Source: Pseudodesulfovibrio sp. S3 | GTDB lineage: Bacteria > Desulfobacterota > Desulfovibrionia > Desulfovibrionales > Desulfovibrionaceae | Assembly (NCBI RefSeq): GCF_004025585.1 | Contig: NZ_QTZO01000006.1 | Span: forward strand, 170,617 to 234,616 | Direction of reading: 5' to 3' | DNA: 64,000 nt | In this document: in pieces, positions 1 through 9,290 of the stretch | Layout: every line of letters starts with the position of its first letter | Position numbering within the stretch: position 1 is the first letter of the stretch | Program-made: the position numbers and the translations under genes | The notes under the pieces: model-generated | What the model was told of the DNA's origin: nothing | The model's input: the letters and a program-made list of their open reading frames with translations, nothing else | Database searches by the model: none

Positions 1-1
1 T

Positions 2-1573
2 TTCCTGCTGGCCCCTCATGCCCCGACCCTGCGTTATCTTCCCTTGTCGGATTCCGTGGCCCAGTACCTGTTCCGATGGACCGTCAATGTGGCCAGGGTC
101 ATGGCCGTGGGCCTGCTCGTGGTAACGCTGCTTCGGTTCGAAGGCGGCAGTGAGGCTATGACGCTGCTTGTCACCACGGCATTCGGTTTCATCGTGGCCT
201 TCATGCTCGTTCTGTTGGCCTTGTGGAACCAGAGGGTGGTGGCAGAGAGCATCCGTCGAAACAATGCCCCTGACAGTCTCCTGTATCAACTGGCCGGTGC
301 CTGGCATGTGGGTGCCATCGTCTATGTATTCTTTTTTTGGATTTTCTGGGTCTTCGCCCTGATGATTTTCGGGGGCAAAGCCATGCTCCCGGGCGTCTTG
401 ACCCTGCTTGTGGTCCCTGCCTATTTCCTCGTCGATTGGGCCACCCAACGGCTGGTCCGTTTTGCCGTGGAGATGGCTGATATGGAGGTGCCGCTGGATG
501 AGGTCGAAGACCATAAGCCCGGAACCCTGCATATCACCAAATTCGAGAATTTCCTGTCCAGGGGGTTTCGGGTTCTTGTCTTCGCGGCCTCGTTCTTTTT
601 CCTGTTCCGCGTGTGGGGCATGGATCTGACCGTGGGCCGGGAGGTGGTCAGGGCGGGCATAAACATCCTGATAGTGCTTATTCTGGCCTATATCTTTTGG
701 GTATCAGTCAGCGGGTATATCGAACGCAAGCTCAAGCAGAAGGGGGACGAGGCCGGCGGCGAATCCGGAGAAGGAGACGGCGGCGGGCCTGGAGGAGATC
801 GTTTTTCAACGTTGTTGCAGTTGGTGAAGAAGTTCATCTTCGCGTCCATAGCCGTGGTTGCCGTGCTCATCATTCTTTCCTCCATGGGTGTGGACATCGG
901 CCCGCTCATCGCAGGTGCGTCCGTTTTCGGTATTGCCATTGGTTTCGGCGCGCAGACCCTGGTCAAGGACATCATCTCAGGCATCTTCTTCCTGACCGAC
1001 GATGCCTTCCGGGTGGGGGATTATATTGAGACGGCAGGCGCCATGGGCACGGTCGAGGAAATTTCCGTGCGTTCATTGAAGCTCCGCCATCATCTGGGAT
1101 TTTTGTACACCATCCCGTTCGGGTCAATGAAGATGGTCAAGAACAACACCCGCGACTGGGCGGTCATGAAACTCCAGTACCTTGTGCCGTTTGATACGGA
1201 TATTCATCAGGTCAAGAAGATCATCAAGAAAATCAACAAGGAAGTGCGGGCGGTCCCGGAATTGAACGAATTCATGCTCTCCGACATCAAGAGCCAGGGC
1301 GTCAAGGCCATGGAGGAATACGGCATGCGTATGCGCGTCAAGTTCATGACCAAGCCCGGCGGCCAGTTCACCCTGCGCAAGTTGGTCCTGGCAAAGATGC
1401 GCAAGTATTTTGCCGAGGCGGGCATCGAGTTTGCCAAGCCGCGTGTTTCGGTGCACATCCCGGACAGGGAGCATCTGACGGGCGAGGAAGAGGTGCTCGC
1501 GGCAGCGGCAGCCTCTCAGGCTGTGAACAAGGAGGCTGCTGCGAAAAAGAAGAAAGACGGCCATAGTCTGTAG
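2..1573 (+). CDS. MscS-family mechanosensitive ion channel (5' end outside window)
   Basis: This inner-membrane channel opens under membrane tension and releases solutes during hypo-osmotic shock. The frame is open to the first bases of the window, so the N-terminus is missing; the TTG at 44 is unlikely to be the real start. The visible 523 residues contain about seven hydrophobic segments, a Gly/Glu/Asp-rich linker (about nt 745-805), and then the MscS core. The core has the pore helix and the hallmark stretch GFGAQTLVKDIISG followed by DDAFRVGDYIE and the beta domain. It is longer than E. coli MscS (286 aa) because of extra N-terminal membrane helices, as in the YnaI/YbdG-like group. The C-terminus is an Ala/Lys tail that is probably cytoplasmic. 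The next gene is co-directional 176 bp downstream. Confidence 0.9.
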   Translation, partial: FLLAPHAPTLRYLPLSDSVAQYLFRWTVNVARVMAVGLLVVTLLRFEGGSEAMTLLVTTAFGFIVAFMLVLLALWNQRVVAESIRRNNAPDSLLYQLAGAWHVGAIVYVFFFWIFWVFALMIFGGKAMLPGVLTLLVVPAYFLVDWATQRLVRFAVEMADMEVPLDEVEDHKPGTLHITKFENFLSRGFRVLVFAASFFFLFRVWGMDLTVGREVVRAGINILIVLILAYIFWVSVSGYIERKLKQKGDEAGGESGEGDGGGPGGDRFSTLLQLVKKFIFASIAVVAVLIILSSMGVDIGPLIAGASVFGIAIGFGAQTLVKDIISGIFFLTDDAFRVGDYIETAGAMGTVEEISVRSLKLRHHLGFLYTIPFGSMKMVKNNTRDWAVMKLQYLVPFDTDIHQVKKIIKKINKEVRAVPELNEFMLSDIKSQGVKAMEEYGMRMRVKFMTKPGGQFTLRKLVLAKMRKYFAEAGIEFAKPRVSVHIPDREHLTGEEEVLAAAAASQAVNKEAAAKKKKDGHSL

Positions 1574-1711
1574 GCAGGGTTTGCCAAGGATCGGTGCTCA
1601 ATGCGAAGTGTGGACGGGTTTTGTGCTGTCGAATTCGATTTGATGCGGTGATCTCCACCACCCTGGCGTTCTTTCCTTGTTCCTTGTACCGCTTTCAGGT
1701 TAGGTTTCCTC

Positions 1712-1753
1712 ATGGCTGACCAATCACTTTCGCACCAGGAGCATTCCCTTTGA
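1712..1753 (+). CDS. possible 13-codon upstream ORF overlapping the start of the acyl-CoA synthetase
   Basis: An ATG at 1712 opens 13 codons (MADQSLSHQEHSL) that end in TGA at 1751-1753. This stop overlaps the TTG start of the next gene at 1750 as TTGA. The Shine-Dalgarno of the downstream gene (AGGAG, near 1737) lies inside this ORF. Such an arrangement can couple translation of a weak TTG start to the upstream reading. The ORF's own ribosome-binding site is weak, so it may not be translated. Confidence 0.25.
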   Translation: MADQSLSHQEHSL

Positions 1754-3864
1754 CCGCCAAGGCCAATCTGCACGCTTTTTTCTATCCCGATACCGTAGCC
1801 GTCATCGGCGCGTCCGCTTCACCCGGCAAGGTGGGGCATACGGTCGTCACCAACATGCTTGCGGCCGGATACACCGGCAAGCTGCTGCCCGTGAACCCCA
1901 AGGGCGGCGTGATCGAAGGGCTTCCCGTGATCACGGACATCAGTGATCTGCCGCGTGGCCTGGATCTGGCTGTCGTCTCAGTGCCGCCCCAGTTCGTGAT
2001 CCCGTCCCTCAAGGCCTTGGGGGAGAACGGAACCAGGGCGGCCATCGTCATCACTGCCGGTTTCAAGGAAGTGGGCAAGGAAGGGCACGACCTGGAGCAG
2101 CAGATCATCGCCTTGTGCGAGCGGTTCAACATCGCGTTGCTCGGTCCCAACTGCCTTGGGATGATGAACACCTCTGTCGGGGTCAACGCCTCCTTTGCCG
2201 CGGGCCATCCCAACCCCGGTTCCATAGCCTTTTTTTCGCAGTCAGGGGCGCTGTGCGTGGCCATTCTGGACTGGGCTATGGGTGCGAATATCGGGTTTTC
2301 CAAGTTCATCTCCCTGGGCAACAAGGCCGTCCTGGATGAGGCGGACATGCTTGAGTATCTGAATAATGACGAGAGCACCAAGGTCATCCTCGGCTACATC
2401 GAGAACGTGGAGCACGGTGAGAATTTCCTGAAACAGGCACGCAAGACCAGCCTCAACAAGCCCGTGATCATGATCAAGGCAGGCACCACGGCAGCGGGTG
2501 CCAAGGCCGCTTCGTCCCATACAGGAGCCATTGCCGGGTCGGACCAGAGCTACACCGCAGCCTTTCACAAGTCCGGGGTCATCCGTGTCGGGGATGTGGC
2601 TACGCTTTTCAATCTGGCGCAGGCCTTTTCCAGTCAGCCCCTGCCCAAGGGGCCGAATCTGGCCGTGGTCACCAACTCGGGCGGGCCGGGCATCCTGACC
2701 GCGGATGCGGCGGACCGTTCCTGCCTGACCATGGCCGAGCTGTCCCAGAAGACCATCCAGAAGCTCCAGGAATTTCTTCCCAGCTACGCCGCTTTCTATA
2801 ATCCGGTGGACATTGTCGGAGACGCTGATGCCAAGCGGTACCGTCAGGCTCTGGACGTGGTCGGCGAAGACCCCATGGTCCACTCCATCCTGGTCCTGCT
2901 CACGCCCACGGCTTCGGTGGAGATCGAGAAGACCGCCGAGGCCGTCATTCGAACGGCTCAAAAGTGCGGTAAACCGGTCTTTGCCTGCTTCATGGGCAAG
3001 ACCCGTGTGGCCGTGGCCAGAAAGAAGCTCATGGAAGCGGGCATCCCGTGTTACGCCTTCCCGGAACCTGCCGTGCATTCCATTGAGGCCATGTATGAAT
3101 ACTACCTCTGGAAGCATCGGGCGGAGCCGCAGTACGCATTGGTCGAAGGGGACCGGGATCTGGTCCGCGAAGTGATCAACGAGCACGTTCGTCGCAACCA
3201 GCCGGAGATCGTGGAATTCGAGGCTCAGCAGGTACTCAAGGCATATGGACTGCCTACGCCCAAAACAATGCTTGCCCGGTCTTCTGACGAGGCTGTGGCC
3301 GCTGCGGAGGACATCGGTTATCCCGTGGTGCTCAAGATCGCCTCGCCTGATATATCCCACAAGTCCGATGTTGGCGGGGTCATGGTGAACCTGAAAAATG
3401 CCATGGAGGTCATGAACGCGTTCAAGGAGATCACGGCCAAGGCCCAGCGGTTGCGCCGGGACGCCTATATCACGGGGTGTCTGGTTCAGGAAATGGCACC
3501 TCCCGGAGTCAAGGAAGTGATCATCGGGTTCAAGCGGGACGAGCAGTTCGGTCCCATGCTCATGTTTGGCCTGGGCGGAATTTACGTGGAGATCATGAAG
3601 GATATTTCCTTCAAGCTGGCTCCCCTGTCACGGCAGGATGCCTTTGAGATCGTGCGCGAGATAAAATCCTACATGCTGCTCAAGGGCCTCAGGGGCGAAC
3701 AGCCTGCGAATTTCGTCGCCTTGGAGGAGATAATTCTGGTCATGTCCAGGTTTGCCCTGGATTTCCCCGAAGTATGGGAGGCGGAGTTCAATCCGGTCCT
3801 GGTGAATCACGAGCGGGCCATGGTGGCGGACGTTCGCATGACACTGCATCTCAAGGACAGTTAA
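1750..3864 (+). CDS. acetate--CoA ligase (ADP-forming) family, fused alpha-beta subunits
   Basis: This enzyme interconverts acyl-CoA + ADP + Pi and acid + CoA + ATP, and in an anaerobe it would conserve energy from acetyl-CoA or another acyl-CoA. The 704 residues are the usual length of the fused form. The N-terminus is a CoA-binding Rossmann domain (VAVIGASASPGKVG). The phosphorylatable His region follows (KAASSHTGAIAGSD). The C-terminal ATP-grasp half contains LKIASPDISHKSDVGGV with the second catalytic His. The start is TTG preceded by AGGAG; no better in-frame ATG is seen. A 13-codon ORF overlaps the start. Protein lysine acetyltransferases of the Pat type share this fold but carry an extra GNAT domain, which is absent. 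The exact acyl substrate cannot be read from sequence. Confidence 0.9.
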   Translation: MTAKANLHAFFYPDTVAVIGASASPGKVGHTVVTNMLAAGYTGKLLPVNPKGGVIEGLPVITDISDLPRGLDLAVVSVPPQFVIPSLKALGENGTRAAIVITAGFKEVGKEGHDLEQQIIALCERFNIALLGPNCLGMMNTSVGVNASFAAGHPNPGSIAFFSQSGALCVAILDWAMGANIGFSKFISLGNKAVLDEADMLEYLNNDESTKVILGYIENVEHGENFLKQARKTSLNKPVIMIKAGTTAAGAKAASSHTGAIAGSDQSYTAAFHKSGVIRVGDVATLFNLAQAFSSQPLPKGPNLAVVTNSGGPGILTADAADRSCLTMAELSQKTIQKLQEFLPSYAAFYNPVDIVGDADAKRYRQALDVVGEDPMVHSILVLLTPTASVEIEKTAEAVIRTAQKCGKPVFACFMGKTRVAVARKKLMEAGIPCYAFPEPAVHSIEAMYEYYLWKHRAEPQYALVEGDRDLVREVINEHVRRNQPEIVEFEAQQVLKAYGLPTPKTMLARSSDEAVAAAEDIGYPVVLKIASPDISHKSDVGGVMVNLKNAMEVMNAFKEITAKAQRLRRDAYITGCLVQEMAPPGVKEVIIGFKRDEQFGPMLMFGLGGIYVEIMKDISFKLAPLSRQDAFEIVREIKSYMLLKGLRGEQPANFVALEEIILVMSRFALDFPEVWEAEFNPVLVNHERAMVADVRMTLHLKDS

Positions 3865-3904
3865 GGCGCTTTTCGGCCTGCAATGCCGTGACTGCGGCGA
3901 GCCG

Positions 3905-4102
3905 TTATTTTTTTCTGATCTCCGTGACGCTTTCCCCTCCGATGCCCCAATTGTCGGTGTCCACCTCGTCGATGATGACGAAGGTGGTCTTGGGGTTTTT
4001 GCCGAGCACATTGGCGAGCAGGTCTGTCACACCCTTGATGAGCTGTTCCTTCTGCTCCTTGGTGGCGCCTTCTTTGGTGATGCGTATATTGACGTATGGC
4101 AT
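3905..4102 (-). CDS. 4-oxalocrotonate tautomerase family protein
   Basis: This is a 65-residue small tautomerase. The start at 4102 is chosen because it gives MPYVNI, leaving Pro as residue 1 after Met removal, the catalytic base of the family. AGGAG also lies 6-7 bases upstream; an upstream in-frame ATG would bury the proline. The family signature continues with an amphipathic helix (KEQKEQLIKGVTDLL) and a WGIGG tail. It begins 14 bp after the sensor kinase stop and is probably cotranscribed with it. The physiological substrate is unknown for most such paralogues. Confidence 0.9.
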   Translation of the reverse strand: MPYVNIRITKEGATKEQKEQLIKGVTDLLANVLGKNPKTTFVIIDEVDTDNWGIGGESVTEIRKK

Positions 4103-4116
4103 GTGGTTCTCCTGAA

Positions 4117-5538
4117 TCATGTTCGGGGTTGAATCGGAAGGTTCACCGTGATCGTGGTACCGTTATCGTCCGACGAATCCATGGAGATATCGCCGCCCAT
4201 CACCTTGACCATGAGCCGAGCGGAATACGTGCCCAGCCCGGTGCCGGTGCGTTTCCCGGCCGAGGCGAACTTCTCGAAAAAGGTGTCTCGGATAGACTCG
4301 GGAACAGGGCGCGGATTGTGAATGGATATGGTGAAATTCCCGTTTGCGGTCATTGCGATGGAGATGCGTTCGTCCTTGTCCGAGGCTTCGAGGGCGTTTT
4401 TTATCAGATTGGACAGGATGGCGTAACACAGGGTCTCCTCCGCCGCGATGATCAAGGTGTCTTTTCGTTTTAACAGATTGCCGGACAGGGTGGCGCGCAT
4501 GGACACCCCCATGTCCAGGGCAAGGCCGGACAGGTCGGCCAACACCCGGCGGCATACGGCCAGGATGTCCAGTTCCTTGGGGTCGTATTGGTAACGGCCG
4601 GTCTCCATCTTGTAGAGGTCCAGGCTGCGGTTGATCAGGTCCATGCCGGTATTCACCGCTTCCCGCATGTGATAGAGCATGTCCATTTGATCCTGGTCCA
4701 GCTTGGTATAGTTTTCCAGGTAGGTAATGCCGTTGAGCGCCCCCAGAAGCGGCGTCTTGATGTCGTGCCGGGTGATCTGTTCCACATCGGTCCGTATGGC
4801 TTGGGCCTGCTGCTGGGCCAGTGCCCGAGAGCTTTCCATGTACAACAGAAGCAGTACGATGCCCACCAGGCAGGTGCATATCAGGATGATCCCGTAGGTG
4901 GCATAGGTGTTGAAGCGGTCCAGTTGTTGTTTTGGGCCGGTCACGTCGAATACGATTTCGAATGCCCCAAGGTATGTGTCGTCCCGCATGAGCGGGACGT
5001 AAGCGTAAACAGCGGATGTGGTCGCGGTTTCGCCTTGGGGGGAAAGACTTTCGTTCTCGACGAGCCTGGAATACATGTGTCCCTTGGCCATAAGGTCCGT
5101 AAGCGCAGGGTCTGTGTCGAGAGTGTTGAGATCATCCGGGTTGGTCGCATAAAGGGTGAACCCTTCCGGGGACAACACCTTGACCTCAAGTAGGCCGAAA
5201 TTCACCTCCAATCGATAGATATCTGCCAGGAAGTGCTTCGTATTGAGCACATCGTGCGTCAGCTTGGTGTTCGTTATGGAAGCGGGAAGAGTGTGCATGG
5301 CCAGTTGGCGAGCGAAATCTTCAAAAGTGCCGACCATGATTTTCGTGTATGCGGGATAGATGACGGTGGCGTTTATGACCGGCAGGGCTAGTGTGCAGGT
5401 TACGGCCAGCAAGAGAATGCCGAGCAGGGGATAGCTGTGCTTCATCCTGCAGGCGCGGACGAGTTGGAACGTCGTCAACCGGCAGAGGAATCTGTGCAGG
5501 GCGGATTCGGAGCGGTTGTCGCGTTCATGTTCGGACAT
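4117..5538 (-). CDS. membrane sensor histidine kinase
   Basis: This is a two-component sensor of 473 aa. TM1 is at about residues 36-57 and TM2 at about 214-233; they bracket a periplasmic sensing domain of about 155 residues. A phosphoacceptor His lies at about 258 in RHDIKTPLLGALNG, followed by an HATPase domain with the N box (LSNLIKNALEAS) and a glycine-rich lid (GTGLGTYSARL). The protein ends with the ATPase domain, so any partner response regulator is encoded elsewhere. The H box is of the HDIKTP type rather than the usual HELRTP. It follows the agmatinase-family gene by 119 bp and precedes the small tautomerase. The signal is unknown. Confidence 0.88.
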   Translation of the reverse strand: MSEHERDNRSESALHRFLCRLTTFQLVRACRMKHSYPLLGILLLAVTCTLALPVINATVIYPAYTKIMVGTFEDFARQLAMHTLPASITNTKLTHDVLNTKHFLADIYRLEVNFGLLEVKVLSPEGFTLYATNPDDLNTLDTDPALTDLMAKGHMYSRLVENESLSPQGETATTSAVYAYVPLMRDDTYLGAFEIVFDVTGPKQQLDRFNTYATYGIILICTCLVGIVLLLLYMESSRALAQQQAQAIRTDVEQITRHDIKTPLLGALNGITYLENYTKLDQDQMDMLYHMREAVNTGMDLINRSLDLYKMETGRYQYDPKELDILAVCRRVLADLSGLALDMGVSMRATLSGNLLKRKDTLIIAAEETLCYAILSNLIKNALEASDKDERISIAMTANGNFTISIHNPRPVPESIRDTFFEKFASAGKRTGTGLGTYSARLMVKVMGGDISMDSSDDNGTTITVNLPIQPRT

Positions 5539-5657
5539 AACTGCTTTCCTTCGCAGGCTGGTGTAGTGGTATATGCTTGCAACTCTATATCAGACAGGAA
5601 AAAACAGAGAAGTCCATTAGAATGTTATGGCGGTTCTTGTCGGAATCACGGCGGAAA

Positions 5658-6452
5658 TCAGGCGGAGAGCACCATCCCGGCGATTTCCCGCAGGAGCTTG
5701 GCGGCAGTCATGGCCGTGGTCGAGTTCAGGTCGCGGTCAGGGTTGAGTTCCACAATGTCCGCACCGATGATGGGTCCGTCAACTGCCTGGATGATGTCCA
5801 GGAGTTCACGGGTGGTCAAGCCGCCCGGTTCATGGTGGGAGACCCCTGGGGCAAAGGCCGGGTCCAGGGCGTCCAGGTCCACCGTGACGTAGACAGGGCC
5901 GTCAAAGGAAAGTCTCGGCCACCTGGCTCTGTCTTTCATCTCCAGCCACTCGATGCCGAACTTTGCTTGTTGTTCGCGTTGATGACCTGACGCAGTGCGG
6001 ATGCCCACCGACACCAGCCGGGTGCACAACCCTTCCTCCATGATGCGCGAGAACGGACAGGCGTGGGAATGCGGATTCCCTTCGAACTCGTGGTAGCAGT
6101 CCGGGTGGGCGTCGAAGTGCAGGATGGAGAAATCGCCCAAGGACCGCTTCATGCCGCGGACCAGGGGATAGGTCACGGAGTGGTCACCGCCGAGGAAGAT
6201 GGGCGTGGCATGGCCTGCGCCCGCTGCTGCTGCGGCCTCCTCTATGACGGCAAAGGCACTGTCCGCATCCTTCAGGTCAAGGGTTCCCCCATGGTCGAGG
6301 ACGTTCGAGAGATCATGTCCGGTCTCGGTCCAGAGGTTGGCCGAATCGCAATGCAGGGCCTCGACCACGCTGTACGGCCCCTTGGCGGGGCCGCGCAGGT
6401 AGGAGGAGTTGTGATCCAGGGGAACGCCGATCAGCTTGATGCGTTCGGACAT
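5658..6452 (-). CDS. agmatinase / arginase family ureohydrolase
   Basis: This is a binuclear manganese hydrolase of 264 aa. The metal-ligand motifs are present in order: GGDHSVTYP, FDAHPDCYHE and VTVDLDALDPAF. The family cleaves guanidino groups; agmatinase (agmatine to putrescine + urea) is the commonest role for a bacterial protein of this length. Arginase, guanidinobutyrase or a guanidine-type hydrolase cannot be excluded. It starts 6 bp after the hslU stop, so it is probably the last gene of the macrodomain-hslV-hslU transcript. Confidence 0.85.
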   Translation of the reverse strand: MSERIKLIGVPLDHNSSYLRGPAKGPYSVVEALHCDSANLWTETGHDLSNVLDHGGTLDLKDADSAFAVIEEAAAAAGAGHATPIFLGGDHSVTYPLVRGMKRSLGDFSILHFDAHPDCYHEFEGNPHSHACPFSRIMEEGLCTRLVSVGIRTASGHQREQQAKFGIEWLEMKDRARWPRLSFDGPVYVTVDLDALDPAFAPGVSHHEPGGLTTRELLDIIQAVDGPIIGADIVELNPDRDLNSTTAMTAAKLLREIAGMVLSA

Positions 6453-6458
6453 GGTCTT

Positions 6459-7838
6459 CTAGAGGATGTATCGGGACAGGTCGCGGTCTTCCACCACATC
6501 CCCGAGTTGTTCTTTCACGTAATCACGGTCGATGACGATCTTCTGTCCGGACTTGTCAGGGGCTTCGAAGGAGAGGGTGGCCAGAATCTTCTCCATGATG
6601 GTGTAGAGCCTGCGCGCGCCGATGTTTTCGGTTTCCTCGTTGATCTTTTCGGCCATGGCCGAAATTTCTTCCAGGGCCTCCTTGGTGTAGTCGATGGCCA
6701 CGCCCTCGGTTTCCAGCAGGGCCTTGTACTGCACGGTGAGCGCGTTTTTCGGTTCGGTCAGGATACGGTAGAATTCTTCCTTGTGCAGGGAGGCAAGCTC
6801 CTCGCGCAGGGGAAAACGGCCCTGGAGTTCCGGGATCAGGTCGGACGGCTTGGCAAAGTGAAACGCCCCGGCCGCGATGAACAGGATATGATCGGTCTTG
6901 ACCATGCCGTACTTGGTGTTGACCACGCTGCCTTCAACGATGGGCAAAAGGTCGCGCTGCACGCCTTCGCGTGAAACGTCCGCCCCGCCCGACTGATCAT
7001 GGCGCGAGGCGATCTTGTCCATTTCGTCCACGAACAGGATGCCCTGCTGCTCCACACGTTCACGGGCCAGTTCGTTGACCGCGTCCGGGTCGATGAGCTT
7101 GTCGGCTTCTTCGTCGATAAGCGTCTGAAAGGCGTCCTTTATCTTCATTTTGCGGGCCTTGCGCTTGCCCGGAAACATGTTGGAAAAGGCGCTTTGCAGG
7201 CTGGAACCCATTTCTTCCATGCCGGGAATGGCCATGATTTCGACGGAAGCACCGCTCTGCACCGTGACCTCCATCTCCACTTCACGGCTATCGAGCTGGC
7301 CCGAGCGGAACATCTGACGGAATTTCTCGCGGGTGGCGTCATCCTTGGGCGGCTCCACCTTTTCCACTTCACCGGTCTGTCCACCGGAAAAATAGCCCAT
7401 GGGGCCGGACTGCTGGGGCTTTTTGCCGGGCAGGAGCAAGTCCAACAGCCGTTCTTCTGCGTTCTTCTCAGCCTTGATGCGGACCTTTTCGGTTTCTTCC
7501 TTGCGGACCATGCTCACGCCGATCTCCATGAGGTCGCGGATCATGGACTCCACGTCGCGGCCCACATAACCGACCTCGGTGAACTTGGTGGCCTCCACCT
7601 TGAAGAACGGGCAGTTGGTCAGCCGGGCCAGCCGCCGGGCGATTTCGGTCTTGCCCACGCCTGTGGGGCCCATGAGGATGATGTTCTTGGGCGCGATCTC
7701 ATCCCGCAGTTCCGGGTCGATCTGCTGCCGCCGCCAGCGGTTGCGCATGGCGATGGCCACCATGCGTTTGGCGGCCTCCTGGCCGATGATGTATTTGTCG
7801 AGTTCGGAAACGATTTCTCTGGGTGTCAAATTGCTCAT
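6459..7838 (-). CDS. hslU: HslU, ATPase subunit of the HslUV protease
   Basis: This AAA+ unfoldase docks on HslV and feeds it substrates. The start at 7838 gives [20 protein letters not shown], the conserved N-terminus, with GGAGG nine bases upstream. A longer reading would translate an intergenic repeat. It has Walker A (GPTGVGKTE), an I-domain insertion in the middle, Walker B ([11 protein letters not shown]) and the conserved C-terminal RYIL tail that inserts into HslV. The length of 459 aa is close to the family norm. It lies 255 bp after hslV, a gap that holds two palindromic elements. Confidence 0.97.
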   Translation of the reverse strand: MSNLTPREIVSELDKYIIGQEAAKRMVAIAMRNRWRRQQIDPELRDEIAPKNIILMGPTGVGKTEIARRLARLTNCPFFKVEATKFTEVGYVGRDVESMIRDLMEIGVSMVRKEETEKVRIKAEKNAEERLLDLLLPGKKPQQSGPMGYFSGGQTGEVEKVEPPKDDATREKFRQMFRSGQLDSREVEMEVTVQSGASVEIMAIPGMEEMGSSLQSAFSNMFPGKRKARKMKIKDAFQTLIDEEADKLIDPDAVNELARERVEQQGILFVDEMDKIASRHDQSGGADVSREGVQRDLLPIVEGSVVNTKYGMVKTDHILFIAAGAFHFAKPSDLIPELQGRFPLREELASLHKEEFYRILTEPKNALTVQYKALLETEGVAIDYTKEALEEISAMAEKINEETENIGARRLYTIMEKILATLSFEAPDKSGQKIVIDRDYVKEQLGDVVEDRDLSRYIL

Positions 7839-7845
7839 TTTGTGT

Positions 7846-7903
7846 GCCTCCGGCGGCTTAAGAACCTTTTGGAAAAGGTTCTTAAGAATCTCCAAAACTT
7901 TTT
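7846..7903. repeat. REP-like palindromic element, copy 1 (hslV-hslU gap)
   Basis: This 58-base element reads on the plus strand as GCCTCCGGCGGC, then a perfect 13-bp inverted repeat (7858-7885, centre GG), then a conserved AATCTCCAAAACTTTTT tail. A near-identical element lies between trpB and trpA in the other orientation (37852-37909). The two differ by paired, compensatory changes in the stem. On the minus strand the GCCGCCGGAGGC end supplies the Shine-Dalgarno of hslU. Confidence 0.75.
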
Positions 7904-8046
7904 ATTACCACGCCTTTCGGCGTGGAAGACGTTTCTATTTCTAATGGTGCGTTCATTGATGACGCGCACTCCACGCCGCACTCAGAACCCATGCTCTTCA
8001 TATTCCTTCCAGGCGGCGCGGTCCCAAAAAGATTGGAAGGGAGAGC

Positions 8047-8082
8047 GCGCGAGGGAAACTGTTTAAAAAGTTTCCCTCGCGC
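8047..8082. repeat. palindrome downstream of hslV
   Basis: A perfect 14-bp inverted repeat (GCGCGAGGGAAACT and its complement) with an 8-base A/T-rich loop lies 12 bp after the hslV stop. On the minus strand it is followed within about 20 bases by CCAATCTTTTTGGG, resembling the tail of the REP-like family. It could form a 3' mRNA hairpin of hslV, but it lacks a run of U directly after the stem, so it is not a classical terminator. Confidence 0.6.
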
Positions 8083-8093
8083 ATCTTCAAATA

Positions 8094-8633
8094 TTACTTG
8101 CTCTGTGATTCCAAGGTGATGTGGTTGTTGGTGTAGACGCAGATGTCGGCGGCTATTTCCATGGCCTTGCGCGCGATTTCCTCGGCCGAAAGGTCGGTGT
8201 TCTGTTGCAGGGCGCGGGCAGCGGCCAGGGCATAGGAGCCGCCGGAGCCGATGGCGGCCACGCCGTCGTCCGGCTCGATCACGTCGCCGGTGCCGGAGAT
8301 GATCAGGATGTGTTCGCCGTCGGCGGCCAGGAGCATGGCTTCGAGCTTGCGCAGGTATTTGTCCGTGCGCCAGTCCTTTGCCAATTCCACGGCGGCCCGG
8401 AGCAGGTTGCCGGAGTATGTTTCCAGCTTGGTCTCGAACCGTTCGGAAAGGGTGAATGCATCGGCCGTGGCCCCGGCAAAGCCGATGGTGACCTTGTCCT
8501 TGTATATGCGCCGCACCTTGCGGGCGGTGTGTTTCATGGCAACGGTCTGCCCAAAGGTAACCTGGCCGTCTCCGGCCACGGCAGTACCCTTGTCGTCCTT
8601 GACCGCAATAATGGTAGTTCCTCTGATTTCCAC
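8094..8633 (-). CDS. hslV: HslV, peptidase subunit of the HslUV protease
   Basis: This is the threonine peptidase core of the bacterial proteasome-like HslUV complex, 179 aa. The start is GTG at 8633 with AAGGAG seven bases upstream; an upstream in-frame ATG would overlap the macrodomain gene. The N-terminus reads V(M)[10 protein letters not shown], so removal of five residues after Gly5 would expose the catalytic Thr. The GDGQVTFG and [12 protein letters not shown] motifs are typical. It lies 10 bp after the macrodomain gene stop and upstream of hslU. Confidence 0.96.
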   Translation of the reverse strand: MEIRGTTIIAVKDDKGTAVAGDGQVTFGQTVAMKHTARKVRRIYKDKVTIGFAGATADAFTLSERFETKLETYSGNLLRAAVELAKDWRTDKYLRKLEAMLLAADGEHILIISGTGDVIEPDDGVAAIGSGGSYALAAARALQQNTDLSAEEIARKAMEIAADICVYTNNHITLESQSK

Positions 8634-8643
8634 GATATTCTCC

Positions 8644-9189
8644 TTACAGAATTTCACAGGCAATGGCGGACCATGTCTCGAAGACGGCATCTCCGTGCAG
8701 GACCATGGTCGCTTCCCTGACCAGCCCCGCCTCGAGTCCTGTTTTCAGTGCAGTAAGCGCAATATGTGCCGCATCTTCAACCGGGTAGCCGTAGATGCCG
8801 CAGGATATGGCCGGGAAGGCCACGGTTTCGATGTTGTGTTTGCGGGCCAGCCGCAGGCTGTTGGTGTAGGCGTTTTCGAGCAGTACGGGTTCGTTGTTGC
8901 TGCCGCCGCGCCATATGGGACCGACTGTGTGGATGATATGTCGGGCAGGCAGGTTGAAGCCTCCGGTGATGACGGCTTCTCCCGGCGGCAGGGAACCGAT
9001 GTTCAGGATAATCGCCCGGCAGGCTTCCTGGAGGTCCTTGACCCCAGCGGCGCGGTGAATGGCACCGTCCACGCCACCTCCTCCGGCCAGCCTGGAGTTG
9101 GCCGCATTGACAATGGCGTCCACGTCCAAAGCGGTGATGTCGCCCTGGCGGACGGTGAGCCGTCCCCGGCCTGTGTTCCATGTTTGCAT
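8644..9189 (-). CDS. macrodomain protein (O-acetyl-ADP-ribose deacetylase type)
   Basis: This 181-aa single macrodomain protein contains the ADP-ribose-binding signature [22 protein letters not shown], quoted here only in part as [18 protein letters not shown]. It also has the phosphate-binding loop ISCGIYGYP. Family members (YmdB/MacroD type) hydrolyse O-acetyl-ADP-ribose or remove mono-ADP-ribose from proteins. It is the first gene of a minus-strand unit with hslV, hslU and the agmatinase-family gene. It is divergent from the receiver-kinase gene across about 100 bp that should hold both promoters. Confidence 0.92.
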   Translation of the reverse strand: MQTWNTGRGRLTVRQGDITALDVDAIVNAANSRLAGGGGVDGAIHRAAGVKDLQEACRAIILNIGSLPPGEAVITGGFNLPARHIIHTVGPIWRGGSNNEPVLLENAYTNSLRLARKHNIETVAFPAISCGIYGYPVEDAAHIALTALKTGLEAGLVREATMVLHGDAVFETWSAIACEIL

Positions 9190-9290
9190 GACAATTCGAA
9201 AGGTAATTCCTCCTGGCCGTTTGGCAAGAGGAGGTGTTCATTCAATGGAAATTCTTTCAGTAAGGCATTGTTCGTGTTAGAGTCACGGAT

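Noticed and set aside
2242..3360. 372-codon open frame antisense to the acyl-CoA synthetase
   Set aside because: It is fully covered by a gene with complete family motifs on the other strand. Long antisense frames are common in G+C-rich DNA, and no family signature or ribosome-binding site is seen.
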